Positions 56,075-64,000 of a stretch of 64,000 bases of DNA are shown one piece after another (within the stretch, counting starts at the first letter, position 1; each line of letters opens with the position of its first letter). The stretch spans positions 288,970-352,969 of the forward strand of contig NZ_RQXV01000004.1 of the NCBI RefSeq assembly GCF_003858655.1, in the 5' to 3' direction. Below the pieces are notes generated by a model. That model was given only the letters and a program-made list of their open reading frames with translations. It made no database searches and was not told where the DNA came from. This DNA is from Amphritea balenae (lineage in GTDB: Bacteria; Pseudomonadota; Gammaproteobacteria; Pseudomonadales; Balneatricaceae). A program made the position numbers and the translations under genes.

Positions 56075-57208
56075 ATGACAGATTCCATTAAAAAAACTAA
56101 CCTACTGGGATTTTCCCCAAAGAAGCTGGAAGAGTTCTTTGTGAGTATTGGCGAAAAGCCTTTTCGTTCGACTCAGGTATTGAAATGGATTCATCAATTT
56201 GGCGCCAGCAGCTTTGATGAAATGACCAATATCAGCAAGGCGTTGCGACAGAAATTAAGTGAAGTTTCTGAAATTCGCGAACCTGAAGTGCTGGTGCAGA
56301 ATATCTCTAAAGATGGTACCCGTAAGTGGGTTATCAAGCTGGATGGTGGTTCGGCGGTTGAAGCGGTACTGATACCTGATAATGGTCGGGCTACACTCTG
56401 TGTTTCATCGCAGATCGGTTGTTCGCTCGACTGTAGTTTTTGTTCCACTGGTAAGCAGGGCTTTAATCGAAACCTGAGTGCTGCAGAAATTATCGGGCAG
56501 GTGCGGGTTGCGATCCGTTCTTTTGGCCCATTCGATCCCTCTGGTGATCGTCGTGTGACCAATGTAGTGCTCATGGGAATGGGTGAACCGCTGATGAACT
56601 TCGATAACGTGGTCGATGCGATTCAGTTGATGATGGAAGACAATGCCTATGGTTTGTCTAAGCGTCGGGTTACTTTGAGTACTGCGGGTGTCGTCCCTCA
56701 GATTGATAAGCTAAGTGAAGTGACCGATGTATCTTTGGCTATTTCATTGCATGCGCCAACAGATGAGTTGCGTGATCAACTGGTACCGATCAATAAACGT
56801 TACCCGATCAATGAGTTAGTTGATGCCTGTAACCGCTATATGGATAACCTGAGTGATAAGCGGGTTATTACTGTTGAATATACGATGATTGCCGGTGTAA
56901 ATGATCATCCAAGTCAAGCAAAACAACTGGTTAAGGTGTTAAAGCGTTTACCCTGCAAGCTAAACCTAATACCATTTAACCCATTCCCTAATTCGGATTA
57001 TAAGCGTCCGGATGAAGATGCGATTCAGGCATTTAAAATGGTAATGGTAAAGGCCGGTATTGTTACTACGGTTCGCCGTACCCGGGGAGATGATGTAGAT
57101 GCTGCTTGTGGTCAGTTGGTCGGGCAGGTAATGGATCGGACCCGCCGCAGTGAAAAGTATATACCGTTGAAAGATGCGACAAAGGTACAGCAGGAACCAA
57201 CTCGTTAG
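56075..57208 (+). CDS. rlmN: Dual-specificity 23S rRNA/tRNA A2503/A37 methyltransferase RlmN
   Basis: Radical-SAM enzyme that puts a methyl on C2 of A2503 in 23S rRNA and A37 in some tRNAs. The cluster motif is [19 protein letters not shown], and the methyl-carrier cysteine is in DVDAACGQL near the C terminus. I start at the ATG at 56075, with GAG about 7 bases upstream; the ATG at 56057 lacks any binding site and lies 7 bases after the palindrome. It is 377 residues. Confidence 0.95.
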   Translation: MTDSIKKTNLLGFSPKKLEEFFVSIGEKPFRSTQVLKWIHQFGASSFDEMTNISKALRQKLSEVSEIREPEVLVQNISKDGTRKWVIKLDGGSAVEAVLIPDNGRATLCVSSQIGCSLDCSFCSTGKQGFNRNLSAAEIIGQVRVAIRSFGPFDPSGDRRVTNVVLMGMGEPLMNFDNVVDAIQLMMEDNAYGLSKRRVTLSTAGVVPQIDKLSEVTDVSLAISLHAPTDELRDQLVPINKRYPINELVDACNRYMDNLSDKRVITVEYTMIAGVNDHPSQAKQLVKVLKRLPCKLNLIPFNPFPNSDYKRPDEDAIQAFKMVMVKAGIVTTVRRTRGDDVDAACGQLVGQVMDRTRRSEKYIPLKDATKVQQEPTR

Positions 57209-57248
57209 CGCCAGACAATAATAAATAATCCCGCCGGGAGTGAGTGGA

Positions 57249-58010
57249 TTGAAAGGTTATCTGATAATACTGTTGAGTGTTTTAATTGCCGGTTGTGCGG
57301 GGCAGGAAGTTACCACAGCAGAACAGAATGCACCGCAAGCGGCGCAGGCATACACTCAGCTGGGGATGCAGTATCTGCGTAGTGGAGATACAGGCAGCGC
57401 TAAAAATGCTTTTCAGCGTGCGGTTGAAATTGCGCCGGATGAATTCCTGTCATATAACGGACTGGCAATGGTATTCCAGCTTGAAGATGAGCCTGATTTA
57501 GCGGAAAAATATTTTAAGAAAGCGATCTCTCTGGAATCCGATAGCGCCATGTTGCACAACAATTATGGCGCTTTTCTGTTTAGTCTTGAACGTTATCCTC
57601 AGGCCTGTAAAGAACTGGCGCGAGCGACAGAAGATCCATTTTATAATTTACGCAGTCAGGCATTTGAAAATCTGGGTCGTTGCTTTATGTTAATTGAACG
57701 CCCTGATGCTGCACAGCATGCCTTTGAGCGAAGCCTGAAACTGAACGCAAACCGCCCTTTGGCTGTTCTACAGTTGGCTGATGCGATGTTGCAGCAGGAC
57801 GAGCTGGCTGAAGCTATTAATTATTTTGATCAGTTCAGTGAACTGGTTGATCAGAAGCGTGTTGAGCATAATGCCCAGAGTCTCTGGCTTGGAGTGCAGA
57901 TATCCCGTTTTAAACAGGATGGTGTTAATGCCTCAACCTATGGTTTGATTTTAAAGAGCATGTACCCGGACTCTGATGAGTATCGGCAATATAAGGAGTC
58001 AACCCGGTGA
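57249..58010 (+). CDS. pilF: Type IV pilus biogenesis lipoprotein PilF
   Basis: A 253-residue TPR lipoprotein that helps the secretin PilQ reach and assemble in the outer membrane. The signal with lipobox is ILLSVLIAGC (Cys16). TPR repeats follow: AQAYTQLGMQYLRSGDTGSA, SYNGLAMVFQLEDEPDLAEKYFK, HNNYGAFLFSLERYPQACKE and NLGRCFMLIERPDAAQHAFER. I start at TTG 57249, 8 bases after GGAG; the GTG at 57240 lies inside that site. rodZ starts 4 bases before its end. Confidence 0.9.
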   Translation: MKGYLIILLSVLIAGCAGQEVTTAEQNAPQAAQAYTQLGMQYLRSGDTGSAKNAFQRAVEIAPDEFLSYNGLAMVFQLEDEPDLAEKYFKKAISLESDSAMLHNNYGAFLFSLERYPQACKELARATEDPFYNLRSQAFENLGRCFMLIERPDAAQHAFERSLKLNANRPLAVLQLADAMLQQDELAEAINYFDQFSELVDQKRVEHNAQSLWLGVQISRFKQDGVNASTYGLILKSMYPDSDEYRQYKESTR

Positions 58011-59071
58011 GTGAAGTAATGTCTCAGAGTGTTGATAGTGAAGAGCAGGAAGATGGCTTTCCCGCTGCAGAGTTAATTGCAGCGAGGGAGCAGCAGGGGC
58101 TGACTCAGCGGGATGTTGCACGTGAGCTGCGCCTGTCTGAAAAATATATTGATTCCCTGGAGCGCGCCGCGTTCGATGAACTGCCAAGTATGGTATTCGC
58201 TCGCGGTTATATTCGTTCATATACAAAGCTGATTAAACTGGATGCTGATCGATATCTTGCACTGTTTGATCAGTTTTATGGGCATGGAGGAACGCCTCCG
58301 GTTAAACGTACCGCTTCCGGTATTGGACAACAGGCTAAAGTTGGTGACCCCGCAATTAAATGGCCGGTATGGATTGTTGTTCTGATACTTATTGGCGCAA
58401 CTGTTTGGTGGTGGAAGACTCAACAGGGTGGTCAGCAGAGTGTTGAATCTTTGGGCATGGCTCAGTCAATTGAGGTTGAGTCCGCCGATGGCACCACTGT
58501 TGTGGTTGAGCCTCGTCCTGTCATTGAGCTTCAGATGTCTGAAGAAAAGGCCGGAGAGCAGTCTGAATCAGATATCAATAATACTGCGGCTGATAACGCT
58601 GATTCTGAAAATACAGTAGAGCAGGGTATAGAGCCGACTAGTGTTGAAGTAGCTGTAGCTGAAACGTCATTACTTAATGAATCGGCTAATAATACGGAAG
58701 AAACTTCTGCTGATGTAGCTGAGGTTTTGGCGGCCATGCCAACTGAGGAAAATGAGCCGGTTCAGACTGTTCAGGTAGCTGAAGCGACAGTCGCTTCAAA
58801 TTCTCCTGCTGAAGCGGGTCCTATCGGATCATTGCGAGTCACTTTTACTGATGAGTGCTGGGTAAGTGTTGAAGATGTAACGGGTGAAGTGCTGGCCATG
58901 CGAGTCAAGCCTGCTGGTAGCGAGCTCAATGTTTCAGGTCCTACGCCTTTGAAGGTGCTGCTGGGTAAGTCTTCTGCAGTGAAGGAGGTGTTTTTTAATG
59001 GACAGCCGGTGAATGTAGATCGGGCCAGTCGTGCAGGTGTTGTGCGTTTGTCACTACCTGTCAGTGAATAA
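58007..59071 (+). CDS. rodZ: Cell-shape protein RodZ
   Basis: A 354-residue bitopic protein that couples MreB to the wall machinery. N-terminal helix-turn-helix (about 20-90: LIAAREQQGLTQRDVARELRLSEKYIDSLE, MVFARGYIRSYTKLI), one membrane helix (about 122-140), a long acidic, Ala/Glu/Val-rich periplasmic linker and a C-terminal DUF4115 domain (about 270-350). The GTG start at 58007 overlaps the pilF stop and is 8 bases after AAGGAG. ispG normally follows it in relatives; here hisS does. Confidence 0.94.
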   Translation: MSEVMSQSVDSEEQEDGFPAAELIAAREQQGLTQRDVARELRLSEKYIDSLERAAFDELPSMVFARGYIRSYTKLIKLDADRYLALFDQFYGHGGTPPVKRTASGIGQQAKVGDPAIKWPVWIVVLILIGATVWWWKTQQGGQQSVESLGMAQSIEVESADGTTVVVEPRPVIELQMSEEKAGEQSESDINNTAADNADSENTVEQGIEPTSVEVAVAETSLLNESANNTEETSADVAEVLAAMPTEENEPVQTVQVAEATVASNSPAEAGPIGSLRVTFTDECWVSVEDVTGEVLAMRVKPAGSELNVSGPTPLKVLLGKSSAVKEVFFNGQPVNVDRASRAGVVRLSLPVSE

Positions 59072-59099
59072 AATAAGTTAGAAATTCGGGTAATAAACA

Positions 59100-60365
59100 T
59101 TGGCCAAAATCAAAGCCATTCGTGGAATGAACGATATTCTGCCGGATCAGACACCGGTCTGGCAGTTTCTTGAAACGACGGTTAAGTCCGTTTTAGGTGC
59201 GTACGGATACAGTGAAATCCGTATGCCGATCGTCGAACAAACCGATCTGTTTAAGCGCTCAATCGGTGAAGTGACAGATATCGTCGAGAAAGAGATGTAT
59301 ACCTTCGATGACCGTAATGGTGAAAGCCTGACCTTACGTCCTGAAGGAACCGCCAGCTGTGTTCGTGCTGGAGAAGAACATGGTCTGTTATTTAATCAGG
59401 CTCAGCGCTTGTGGTATCAAGGGCCGATGTTCCGGTATGAAAAGCCACAAAAGGGCCGTTACCGTCAGTTCCATCAAATAGGTGTCGAAACCTTTGGTAT
59501 GGCCAGTGCAGATATCGATGCAGAAGTTATTATGCTCAGTGCACGGCTTTGGAAACAGTTAGGCATTCTCGATGCTGTTACTTTGCAGCTGAACTCTCTT
59601 GGCAGTAATGAGGCGCGTGCAGAATACAAAGATGCATTGGTCGAGTATCTGTCGGCGCGCAAAGAACAGCTTGATGAAGACAGTCAGCGTCGGCTGGCTA
59701 CTAATCCTCTAAGGATACTGGATAGTAAGGATCAGGGGACTCAGGCGCTGTTGAATGATGCGCCCGAACTTGCTGACTATCTGGATCAGGATTCGCGCGA
59801 GCATTTTGCCGATCTTTGTGAAATGTTGGATCAGGCAGGTATTAAGTACGAAATTAATCCGCGTCTGGTACGTGGACTGGATTACTATTGCAAAACGGTA
59901 TTCGAATGGGTAACTGATAAACTGGGCGCTCAGGGTACTGTTTGTGCCGGCGGCCGTTATGATGGTTTGGTAAAACAGCTGGGTGGTAGACCAACTCCTG
60001 CTGTTGGATTTGCAATGGGTGTTGAGCGGTTGATCTTATTGCTTGAGACGCTTGAGGTTGTTCCTGAAACAGTTAAGCAGCCTTTTGATCTTTACCTGGC
60101 TGCGGAACAAAAGGGGTTGCAAAAGCGTCTTATGGTGCTGGCCGATCAACTGCGGGATCAGATTCCGTGTATGCGTATCCGGGTGCATTGCAGTGGATTA
60201 AAAAATATCAGTTCTAAGGCTCGTCAGACAGGGGCTGCGTGGGTGGTGTTGGTGCGTGAAGAAAACGATTCGTTACTGGCTAACCTATGGTATAACTCTG
60301 AACCTTCCTATGATGTTCAGGAACAGCAACTGATTGAGTTACTGCAACAGCAGTGGCAGGCATAA
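59100..60365 (+). CDS. hisS: Histidyl-tRNA synthetase
   Basis: A 421-residue class II synthetase. [21 protein letters not shown] and [11 protein letters not shown] hold motif 1-2 regions, [13 protein letters not shown] motif 2, LVRGLDYY and [11 protein letters not shown] the histidine-specific signatures. It begins with TTG at 59100 ([14 protein letters not shown]), matching E. coli. It is 28 bases after rodZ. Confidence 0.98.
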   Translation: MAKIKAIRGMNDILPDQTPVWQFLETTVKSVLGAYGYSEIRMPIVEQTDLFKRSIGEVTDIVEKEMYTFDDRNGESLTLRPEGTASCVRAGEEHGLLFNQAQRLWYQGPMFRYEKPQKGRYRQFHQIGVETFGMASADIDAEVIMLSARLWKQLGILDAVTLQLNSLGSNEARAEYKDALVEYLSARKEQLDEDSQRRLATNPLRILDSKDQGTQALLNDAPELADYLDQDSREHFADLCEMLDQAGIKYEINPRLVRGLDYYCKTVFEWVTDKLGAQGTVCAGGRYDGLVKQLGGRPTPAVGFAMGVERLILLLETLEVVPETVKQPFDLYLAAEQKGLQKRLMVLADQLRDQIPCMRIRVHCSGLKNISSKARQTGAAWVVLVREENDSLLANLWYNSEPSYDVQEQQLIELLQQQWQA

Positions 60366-60399
60366 ATAGCAAACAAGCTAAGGCGATTAGGAGTAAGTT

Positions 60400-61056
60400 G
60401 TGTCGGAAATGCGCACTGAAGAAGAACAGGTTGAAGCGTTAAAAAACTGGTGGAAAGAGAACGGCAAGTCTTTGTTGTTAGGTGTTGCGCTGGCACTGGC
60501 GATCGTATTTGGTTGGAAGGGCTGGCAGAACAATCAGCAGGTCAATGCAGAAAATGCGGCTACTCTATACACTAATCTGGTTCAGGCGGTGGCTATCGCC
60601 AGTACACCAACAGCAACAGATGATCAGCGGGCGACGGCCACTCATCTGGCTGCTACCTTGAAAACGGATTATTCTGATTCTGCCTATGCGCATTTTGGCG
60701 CGCTTTTTAGTGCCCGTCTTGCTGTCGATGGTGGTGATTTTGATAGCGCAATTTCAGAGTTGGACTGGGTGCTTTCACAGTCATCTGATTCGGTAATGAA
60801 GACGGTAGCTTCAATGCGTAAGGCTCGGGTTCTGGCAGCAACAGGGCAGGTCGATCAGGCCGTTACTTTGCTTAATGGTTTGAGTGAGGCTGGTTTTAAA
60901 GTGAGCATTGCTGAGCTGAAAGGTGATCTGTTCATGCAGCAGGGCGATAAAGAGAAAGCGCTGAGCGCATATCAGACAGCTGTTGATAACGCTCAACAGG
61001 CTAACCGTCCTCTATTAAATATGAAATTGGAAAATCTTGCTGCTGAGGAAGGTTAA
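60400..61056 (+). CDS. yfgM: Ancillary SecYEG translocon subunit YfgM
   Basis: A 218-residue bitopic protein with one membrane helix (about 24-42: LLLGVALALAIVFGWKGW) and a periplasmic TPR region. It interacts with SecYEG and PpiD and helps periplasmic chaperone handover. It starts with GTG at 60400, GGAG upstream. It lies between hisS and bamB, as in relatives. Confidence 0.93.
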   Translation: MSEMRTEEEQVEALKNWWKENGKSLLLGVALALAIVFGWKGWQNNQQVNAENAATLYTNLVQAVAIASTPTATDDQRATATHLAATLKTDYSDSAYAHFGALFSARLAVDGGDFDSAISELDWVLSQSSDSVMKTVASMRKARVLAATGQVDQAVTLLNGLSEAGFKVSIAELKGDLFMQQGDKEKALSAYQTAVDNAQQANRPLLNMKLENLAAEEG

Positions 61057-61058
61057 AC

Positions 61059-62207
61059 ATGAAACTGATAAGCCGTGTATTGCTGATTAGTCTGAGTGCG
61101 TTATTTATGTCAGCTTGTAGTTGGTGGGGTGGGGAGGAAGAGATTCAACCTGCTGAACTGGTGAGCTTTGACCAGGAAAAAAAGGTCAAAATCCTCTGGA
61201 GTGCTTCTGTCGGATCAGGCCTGAGCGAAAAGTATACTAAGCTGACTCCTGCGGTAAATGGCGATGCGATCTTTGCTTCGGATGTAGAAGGTAAGGTTTC
61301 AGCGTTTAACCGACTGGATGGTAAGCGACTTTGGAGTGTGGACCTGGATACCCCATTAATTGGTGGTGTTGGTTCAGGGCCGGATCAGATTGCGGTAACT
61401 TCTGAACAGGGTGAGGTTATTATGCTCAGCTCTCTAGATGGCGCAGAGCTATGGCGTCAGCAGCTGAGTTCAGAAACCTTAAGCCCGGTGCAGATGAATA
61501 CTGATATTGCGGTTGCTCAGTTGCAAAGCGGTAAACTAGTTGCATTGGATATGGCTAGTGGTGAGCGTCTATGGACTTATGATAGTCAGATCCCAAGGTT
61601 AACCCTGCGTGGTACCAGCGCGCCGATCGTAGCGGCTAACCTGACTATTGCGGGTTTTGCTAACGGTAAATTGGTTGCGGTGCTGAATGATTCAGGTGCA
61701 GAAGCCTGGTCCCGTCAGGTGGTGACTCCTGAAGGTAAGTCGGAGCTTGAGCGCCTGATCGATATAGATGCACGACCTCTCTATAAAGATGGCGTGATCT
61801 ATATTGTCAGCTACCAAGGGAAGTTGGTTGCTGTCAGTGCCAGAGATGCTCAGATACTTTGGGCTCAGAATGCTTCCAGTCATCAGAGTCTTGCTGTTGG
61901 TTTTGGTAATGTCTACGTCAGCGAAGAGAACGGCTTTATTCAGGCGTTTGATCAGGGCAATAGTGCAAGTATCTGGCGTCAGACAGCGCTTGAATATCGC
62001 CAGACAACCGCTCCAGTGGCAATTGGTAACAGTGTAGCTGTTGGTGACTTTGCCGGTTATCTACACTTTATGTCACAGATAGATGGGCATTTTGTCGCTC
62101 GTTACAAAGTGGATTCAGCTGGCCTGAGAGGGGATATGATCGTAGTCGATGATATTCTTTATGTGCTAGGTAATAGTGGTCGTTTAGCGGCTCTACAGCT
62201 GGATTAA
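61059..62207 (+). CDS. bamB: Outer membrane assembly lipoprotein BamB
   Basis: A 382-residue eight-bladed beta-propeller of the BAM complex. The lipobox LFMSAC gives Cys20. The repeats carry typical PQQ-like segments (DGKRLWSVDLDTPL, DGAELWRQQL, SGERLWTYDSQIPRLTLRGTSAPI). It helps to deliver outer membrane proteins to BamA. It starts 2 bases after the yfgM stop codon. Confidence 0.96.
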   Translation: MKLISRVLLISLSALFMSACSWWGGEEEIQPAELVSFDQEKKVKILWSASVGSGLSEKYTKLTPAVNGDAIFASDVEGKVSAFNRLDGKRLWSVDLDTPLIGGVGSGPDQIAVTSEQGEVIMLSSLDGAELWRQQLSSETLSPVQMNTDIAVAQLQSGKLVALDMASGERLWTYDSQIPRLTLRGTSAPIVAANLTIAGFANGKLVAVLNDSGAEAWSRQVVTPEGKSELERLIDIDARPLYKDGVIYIVSYQGKLVAVSARDAQILWAQNASSHQSLAVGFGNVYVSEENGFIQAFDQGNSASIWRQTALEYRQTTAPVAIGNSVAVGDFAGYLHFMSQIDGHFVARYKVDSAGLRGDMIVVDDILYVLGNSGRLAALQLD

Positions 62208-62298
62208 CCTCAGTAATTGTTTTGCGGCGACTCTCTGTATAACGGATAGTCGCCATTTTGCTTTTTGAAATAATGTTTTTTAAGTTGGTAATAAATAT

Positions 62299-63714
62299 AT
62301 GCTTCCGGTAATTGCTCTTGTTGGCCGCCCAAATGTAGGTAAGTCGACACTGTTCAACAGGCTGACAAGAAGCCGTGATGCGCTTGTTGCAGACTATTCT
62401 GGACTGACCCGGGACCGGAAGTACGGTGAAGGTCGTTTAGGTGAACGAGACTATATGGTCGTTGATACCGGTGGTATTTCCGGTGACGAAGATGGTATCG
62501 ATTATAAGATGGCCGAGCAGTCTCTGTTGGCGATTGATGAAGCGGATATCGTACTTTTTCTGGTTGATGGTCGTGCCGGGCTGAATCCTGCTGATGAGAT
62601 GATTGCAGATCATCTGCGTCGCTGCGAAAAAGAAAGCTACCTGATTGTCAATAAAACCGATGGCCTTGATCCTGATGTGGCTATGTCAGATTTTTATGGC
62701 CTGGGTCTGTCCGAACCTTTGCCTATCGCTGCTTCCCATGGTCGGGGTGTTACTCAGTTAATTGAGCATGTTCTTGCTGATATTCCTGAAGAGGAAGAAG
62801 TTGAGGAAGATGAAGAGTGGCAGCGGCATAAAAAGATAGCCATAGTCGGTCGGCCTAATGTTGGTAAATCAACTCTGGTCAACCGGATCCTGGGTGAAGA
62901 CCGGGTGGTTGTGTTTGACGAGGCGGGGACGACTCGCGATAGTATCTATATCCCTTTTGAGCGGGATGAAGAATCTTATATGTTGATCGATACTGCCGGC
63001 GTTCGTCGTCGTAAGAATGTTACTGAGGCGGTTGAGAAGTTTTCAATTATTAAGACCCTGCGGGCCATTAAAGATGCCAATGTGGTGGTGCTGGTAATTG
63101 ATGCAAGAGAAGGTGTCTCTGATCAGGATCTTCATATGCTTGGGTATGTGTTAGATGCTGGTCGGTCGCTGGTTATCGCATTGAATAAATGGGATGGCAT
63201 GTCGGCTGAAGAAAAGGAAGAGGTGCGTGAGCAATTGCGCCGTCGTCTGGAATTTGTTTCTTTTGCCCGAATGCACTTTATCTCAGCGTTACATGGTAGC
63301 GGGGTAGGTAATCTGTTTGGTTCGGTTGATGAAGCTTATAAGTTTGCCATGACCAAGTGGCCAACCAATAAGTTAACCCGTTTGCTGGAAGATGTAGTTG
63401 CGGATCATCAGCCCCCGATGGTGCATGGTAATCGTATTAAACTACGTTATGCCCATCAGGGAGGATCGAACCCTCCGGTGATTGTTATTCATGGTAATCA
63501 GACCAATTCGTTGCCCGGATCTTACAAGCGCTATCTGGAAAATAAGTTTACCAAAGTGCTGGGTATTAAAGGTACGCCGCTGCGGTTTGAATTTAAGAGT
63601 AGCGAAAACCCGTATAAAGATAAGAAAAATGAACTTTCTAAGCGGCAACAAATGAAAAAGCTGCGTCAGAAACTTCATAATGATAAACAGAAGCGGAAGG
63701 CGAAGAAAAAATAA
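62299..63714 (+). CDS. der: Ribosome assembly GTPase Der (EngA)
   Basis: A 471-residue double GTPase needed for 50S assembly. Two P-loops: [16 protein letters not shown] (residues about 6-21) and [17 protein letters not shown] (about 183-199), with matching DTGGI / DTAGV and NKTD / NKWD sequences. The C-terminal KH-like domain ends in a Lys-rich tail ([19 protein letters not shown]). A terminator follows at 63811. Confidence 0.98.
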   Translation: MLPVIALVGRPNVGKSTLFNRLTRSRDALVADYSGLTRDRKYGEGRLGERDYMVVDTGGISGDEDGIDYKMAEQSLLAIDEADIVLFLVDGRAGLNPADEMIADHLRRCEKESYLIVNKTDGLDPDVAMSDFYGLGLSEPLPIAASHGRGVTQLIEHVLADIPEEEEVEEDEEWQRHKKIAIVGRPNVGKSTLVNRILGEDRVVVFDEAGTTRDSIYIPFERDEESYMLIDTAGVRRRKNVTEAVEKFSIIKTLRAIKDANVVVLVIDAREGVSDQDLHMLGYVLDAGRSLVIALNKWDGMSAEEKEEVREQLRRRLEFVSFARMHFISALHGSGVGNLFGSVDEAYKFAMTKWPTNKLTRLLEDVVADHQPPMVHGNRIKLRYAHQGGSNPPVIVIHGNQTNSLPGSYKRYLENKFTKVLGIKGTPLRFEFKSSENPYKDKKNELSKRQQMKKLRQKLHNDKQKRKAKKK

Positions 63715-63810
63715 CGCCTAGCGTGGCTTTACCAGGGTAGCGAGATGGAAGCTAAGCTTTCCTGTTAATGGTTACAGCGCAACTTGCTAATGGCACGAAA
63801 GTGCAAGACT

Positions 63811-63838
63811 AATAAAACCGCCGTCAGGCGGTTTTATT
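63811..63838 (+). terminator. Terminator after der
   Basis: Perfect 12-base arms AATAAAACCGCC and GGCGGTTTTATT around GTCA. It works in either direction. Confidence 0.87.
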
Positions 63839-64000
63839 GTTTAAAGAGAAAGCACTCGTCCTAAATAGGCTTACAAAGCGCGCTTTCACATAGCTATATA
63901 GAAGGCTCTGCAAGCGATAAGTCGCGTTTGGCGGCGAGCCACCTCGAAATTCGGACTTTTTCATAAAAATTCCACTATTTTCGTGCCTCCCTGTTGACTC
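63839..64000. other. End of window, no gene seen
   Basis: No open frame of note, RNA gene or clear repeat was recognised in these last 162 bases. Confidence 0.5.

Overview
The window is chromosomal DNA from a marine gammaproteobacterium, most likely of the Oceanospirillaceae type (Amphritea, Neptunomonas or Marinobacterium-like). This rests on gene order and gene content, not on a marker gene search. Runs such as tsaE-amiB-mutL-miaA-hfq-hflX-hflK-hflC-yjeT-hisZ-purA, the isc operon, ndk-rlmN-pilF-rodZ-hisS-yfgM-bamB-der and the divergent pair pepA-holC / lptF-lptG are arranged as in Pseudomonas and its relatives. NhaD, a phasin and a YeeE/YedE carrier fit a saline habitat with polyester storage.

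Layout. 1-4725 is accessory. It holds a small membrane protein, a RelE-like toxin with an Xre antitoxin flanked on both sides by 30-base hairpin repeats, a membrane-anchored DUF2726 protein, an A+T-rich ATPase + DUF4435 pair that looks like a PARIS (AriA/AriB) anti-phage system, and a hairpin-rich non-coding stretch. 4726-14178 is valS, an indoleamine 2,3-dioxygenase-like gene, a four-helix-bundle gene, holC and pepA (all minus strand), then lptF-lptG. 14367-20141 is a mixed stretch (RDD protein, thiosulfate-type carrier, Sel1 protein, gloA, phasin, flavodoxin, nhaD). 20299-34927 holds prfB-lysS, ung, ygfZ, psd, rhdA, an HDOD protein, rsgA, orn, a GAF/GGDEF/EAL protein and queG. 34973-47997 is the nnr-tsaE-amiB-mutL-miaA-hfq-hflXKC-yjeT-hisZ-purA block. 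48116-63714 is suhB, trmJ, the complete isc operon, ndk, rlmN, pilF, rodZ, hisS, yfgM, bamB and der.

How the genes work together. The core genes cover tRNA charging (valS, lysS, hisS), tRNA and rRNA modification (tsaE, miaA, trmJ, queG, rlmN), ribosome assembly (rsgA, hflX, der), outer-membrane biogenesis (lptFG, bamB), Fe-S assembly (iscR-S-U-A-hscBA-fdx-iscX, with ygfZ as an accessory) and cell-wall/shape functions (amiB, rodZ). The 5' end is best read as a small defence island beside valS.

Main points for a second look: the PARIS-like pair with its neighbouring toxin-antitoxin module; the 30-base hairpin repeats and twin palindromic operators around that module; a three-copy structured intergenic element whose stems change sequence but keep pairing; prfB without the programmed frameshift; an IDO-type dioxygenase gene between holC and valS; and the absence of ispG from its usual place between rodZ and hisS. 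No rRNA, tRNA or CRISPR array was recognised.
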